Assembly: GCF_021155775.2 (NCBI RefSeq)
Contig: NC_060238.1
Location: forward strand, 23,342,470-23,406,469
DNA length: 64,000 nt
Reading direction: 5' to 3'
Source of the DNA: Neodiprion pinetum
Taxonomy: Eukaryota; Arthropoda; Insecta; Hymenoptera; Diprionidae
Shown: piece by piece, positions 61,119-64,000 of the stretch
How positions within the stretch are numbered: the first letter of the stretch is position 1
How the letters are laid out: the number at the start of each line of letters is the position of its first letter
Program-made: the position numbers and the translations under genes
Notes under the pieces: generated by a model
The model's database searches: none
Seen by the model: only the letters and a program-made list of their open reading frames with translations
What the model was told of the DNA's origin: nothing

Positions 61119-64000
61119 TTTTTCTTTTTCTTCTTCACACATTATACAGTTTTCATAATCACCTTATGGGTTTTTTAATAATATTGTCAAGGTTGTTTTT
61201 CTTTTTTTTTTCTCATTTCTTTCAATCTTCTATCTATCCACGTTTTAATTTCCTATACGCACTTACTTTATTACTATTATTATTATTATTATTATCGTCA
61301 TCATCATTATCATTATTATTATTATTATTATACGAACGATCGGATTCGTCGTTTTGCCTGTTTTTCGTTTCCTTCTTCTCCCTTTCCTGTATTCCGAATC
61401 GATCGATTAATCAATCGTGCAATTTTGGCACAGTTTGATGAACGCGGAAAAAAAGTAAAAAAAAAGTCACAGTAACGTAATCGGGTAATTAATATTTCAA
61501 CATTTGCTCATTTCGGCGTCTCACATTCGGCAAAGCGAATCTGTAACACATTTCCAAAGGATACCTCTGAACGATCGAATTTGTTTCGTTCTGGACAATA
61601 TTGCAATCTATATTAATTTTCAAGTGCGTCGTGATAATGAAAAAAAAACATCGTTTTCGATATTATCAGGGTTTCTGTTTCTTTTTCTGTTTCTGTTTTT
61701 CAGTTTCTGTTCTTCTGCTTCTATTTTTCTACTTCTGTTTATCCGTTGTTGTTGATTCACCTGCTCCTGGCGGTCTAATCGTACGTTGTACTTACGTATA
61801 ATTTTGTTTGACGTGTCTGTGTGTGTGTAACTCGAGCCAGTGTCGCTTTATTATACCTGTATAATCTATAATATATCGACTGCCCGCCTTCCTTGCCTGC
61901 CTTGAAGCAGCGGCAACGCAACGCTGTAGAAAATCGTGCGGCAAATTGACCGATTAGAACTTGGTTGGCTAACTGTTATAACGGGCTACCAGCACAGCCG
62001 TGCAGCTCTATATATATATATATGTATATATATACTTGCTTGAATTATAAAACTAAAGCTTAGATGATATCGATGCTCCGTTTGAAATACCTCGAATATC
62101 GTTGAAGAAATGTGGCAGATTTGTTGTAAATGAATACAGTCTTTTAAAATAAAATCAGACATCGTAAATTGGTGAAATGGAACGAATATAGTAAATTTTT
62201 TTTTTTTTAAACAATAACGTTTGAAGCGAGTTGAAACGCAGGAAGCGATATAATTAATTTTTTTGAAAGAGATTTGTATGTAGATTAGCAACGAATTTTT
62301 TTATCGCTCCAGTTGTGATTAGAGAAGAGACAGATTAAGGAAGTTGCCTTTTATTCGTTTGTTGAACTTCGATCTGACAAGATTTCGAGCTAATTTTCAT
62401 TTCCGTATTGTTCCCGAAACGGTAATTAATTTTCATCAAAAAAAAAAACAAAACAAAATTTGACTAACCTTCGACCTTCTTTCTCCTTTCTTTCAAAAGA
62501 AAGTCATCTTCCTCTCAACTCAGGATACATGTACATATATTTTGTAATAATTAACAGGTCGAAAGTTTCGATGAATTTACAATTTTTACGTACACACAGT
62601 TTCATTATAATGATAATTAATTGTGATCAATTGCAATGCTGCAATTACGATTTTGCTTTGAATTTTAACGGACGTTTCGACGCTGCCGCTGCTGCTCAAG
62701 TATCGCCGATCATAGAAAAAACGTGAAAAAAATTACCAACAAATGCATAATACCTCGAGATGTTCTTCGGTTATGTGTAATTGCGATGACATATCGCTGT
62801 AAATAACGCGCGAATATGCATACTGTTTTACATGCATAGACAGATATTACATGTGTATGGTATATGAGTATGCATACACATACGTACGTATGCTGCAAAT
62901 GTTTCACGATGAATCCAAGGACAATTGCAGAAAGAAACAACACACTTGCATACACGGTGTATGATATCCTTCTTTATGTAATGAAATGACGAATTATTGC
63001 GCAACAGCGGACACGCCAATCTCTCTTTCTCTTTCTCTCTTTCTTATTCGTTCGTAAAATATGTAATACATCTGTTGCGCGATACATTTTATTCTTATTT
63101 TCACATCACCGAACTTACTCACTTTCGAATAATACAGTCGATTGTGTTCAAATTACCGGCCGAAGAGACGAGAAAGTATTTTTTGAAAATTGGATTTTTA
63201 ACACAGAGCTTATGACCGTATCAATTTTTTTTTTTATTCTTATAAACAAATGCTGCCGCAATTATTTCACAAAGTCCGTAGACGTTGACGGAAAAAACGA
63301 GATAATTATTTTTACTAAATTTAACGCTAATTATACGTTCCTCAAAAAGGATGTTCTAGTCACTCCGGAATCACAATGATCAAATTTGAGTAACCAGTCA
63401 CTAGATTAATAAATAACGATTTGCGTACGTTATTCAAACTTTTCTACGTCTAAAATTGAATCCTAATACTCGATTTAAATATTTTACCACACGGTAAAAT
63501 TATTCCGAGATCATGCCTTACAATTCTCCACGTCTGAATGTTTTCCCTTGTTGACTAAATTTCGTAAAATAATTCTCAAACAATTCCGTTGCGATGTATA
63601 AATTATTTCAAGCTTGCATCGACACAAGCACAGAAGAAACATGAAACTTTTATGGAAATCGTAAATTTCAATCAAGAATGTTGGATTTTCAAAGAATTCA
63701 AATGTCGTACATCACTTATCGACAATACATTTCAACAATTCGACTTTTTTGTGATTCAAATTTTGAGTTCATGTACATTTTTTTTTTTTTTTAAATTCTT
63801 TTTCATCATACTAGGAATAAAGTGATACTTTTTTTTTTAATAAAATTTGACTCGTTGTATCTTTTTCAAGCTAATATTTTCGGAAATTGGTAGTAGAATC
63901 ATCTTCGGAATGCTTTTGTTTCAACGTTTTATTTTCAAATTTTCTTACATATTTTCATTATCATTATTATCATCATTATTATTATTATTATTATTGTTGT
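61119..64000. other. Non-coding, AT-rich to the window end
   Basis: No gene recognised. It includes (ATT)n tracts near 61272-61330 and 63957-64000, T tracts near 61203, 62198 and 63778-63792, and TTTCTGTTTCTG-like repeats near 61673-61740. The window ends inside an (ATT)n tract. Confidence 0.5.

Noticed and set aside
63957..64000. (ATT)n at the window edge considered as telomere-like or CRISPR-like repeat
   Set aside because: A plain trinucleotide microsatellite with no spacers and no TTAGG units.

Overview
The window reads as nuclear DNA from an arthropod, most likely an insect. It is AT-rich but not CpG-poor, is crowded with long A/T tracts, (TA)n, (CT)n and trinucleotide microsatellites, and carries many small non-autonomous DNA transposons. 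There are no operons, no ribosome binding sites and no dense ORFs. Hymenoptera is a reasonable guess from overall texture, but nothing in the window proves it. There is no rRNA, no convincing tRNA and no CRISPR array. One 100-N assembly gap sits at 43805-43904 inside a (CT)n tract.

Almost all of the 64 kb is non-coding. The best coding evidence is one plus-strand exon at 49205-49630. It has a splice acceptor, a 117-nt 5' UTR with three short upstream ORFs, an ATG at 49322, 103 open codons and a GTGAGT donor at 49631. I do not recognise the protein and could not find the next exon. About 13.4 kb upstream, a CpG-richer tract (about 34780-35160) and a candidate untranslated exon (35559-35846, with a clean donor) look like a promoter and leader exon. 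They may belong to the same gene, which would make 35.8-49.2 kb one long intron. A second initiator-plus-donor candidate lies at 2881-3006, and a weak short exon candidate at 54042-54135. TAATTA-type clusters at 33.1-33.6 kb and 57.1-57.3 kb, and a mixed site at 30.9 kb, could be enhancers.

The rest is largely repeats. Family A is a MITE with TA-flanked CACTGAGA-like ends (seven copies or fragments). Family B has long inverted termini and internal degenerate subrepeats (five copies). There are foldback elements at 6.7, 13.5, 16.4, 22.6, 36.8, 37.5 and 54.5 kb, a piggyBac-type MITE with intact TTAA duplications at 41.15 kb, and a degenerate four-unit tandem array at 43.2-43.7 kb that abuts the gap region. 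Family B grades into long palindromes, so much of this DNA could form hairpins. I see no sign of a complete autonomous transposon, virus or toxin gene.
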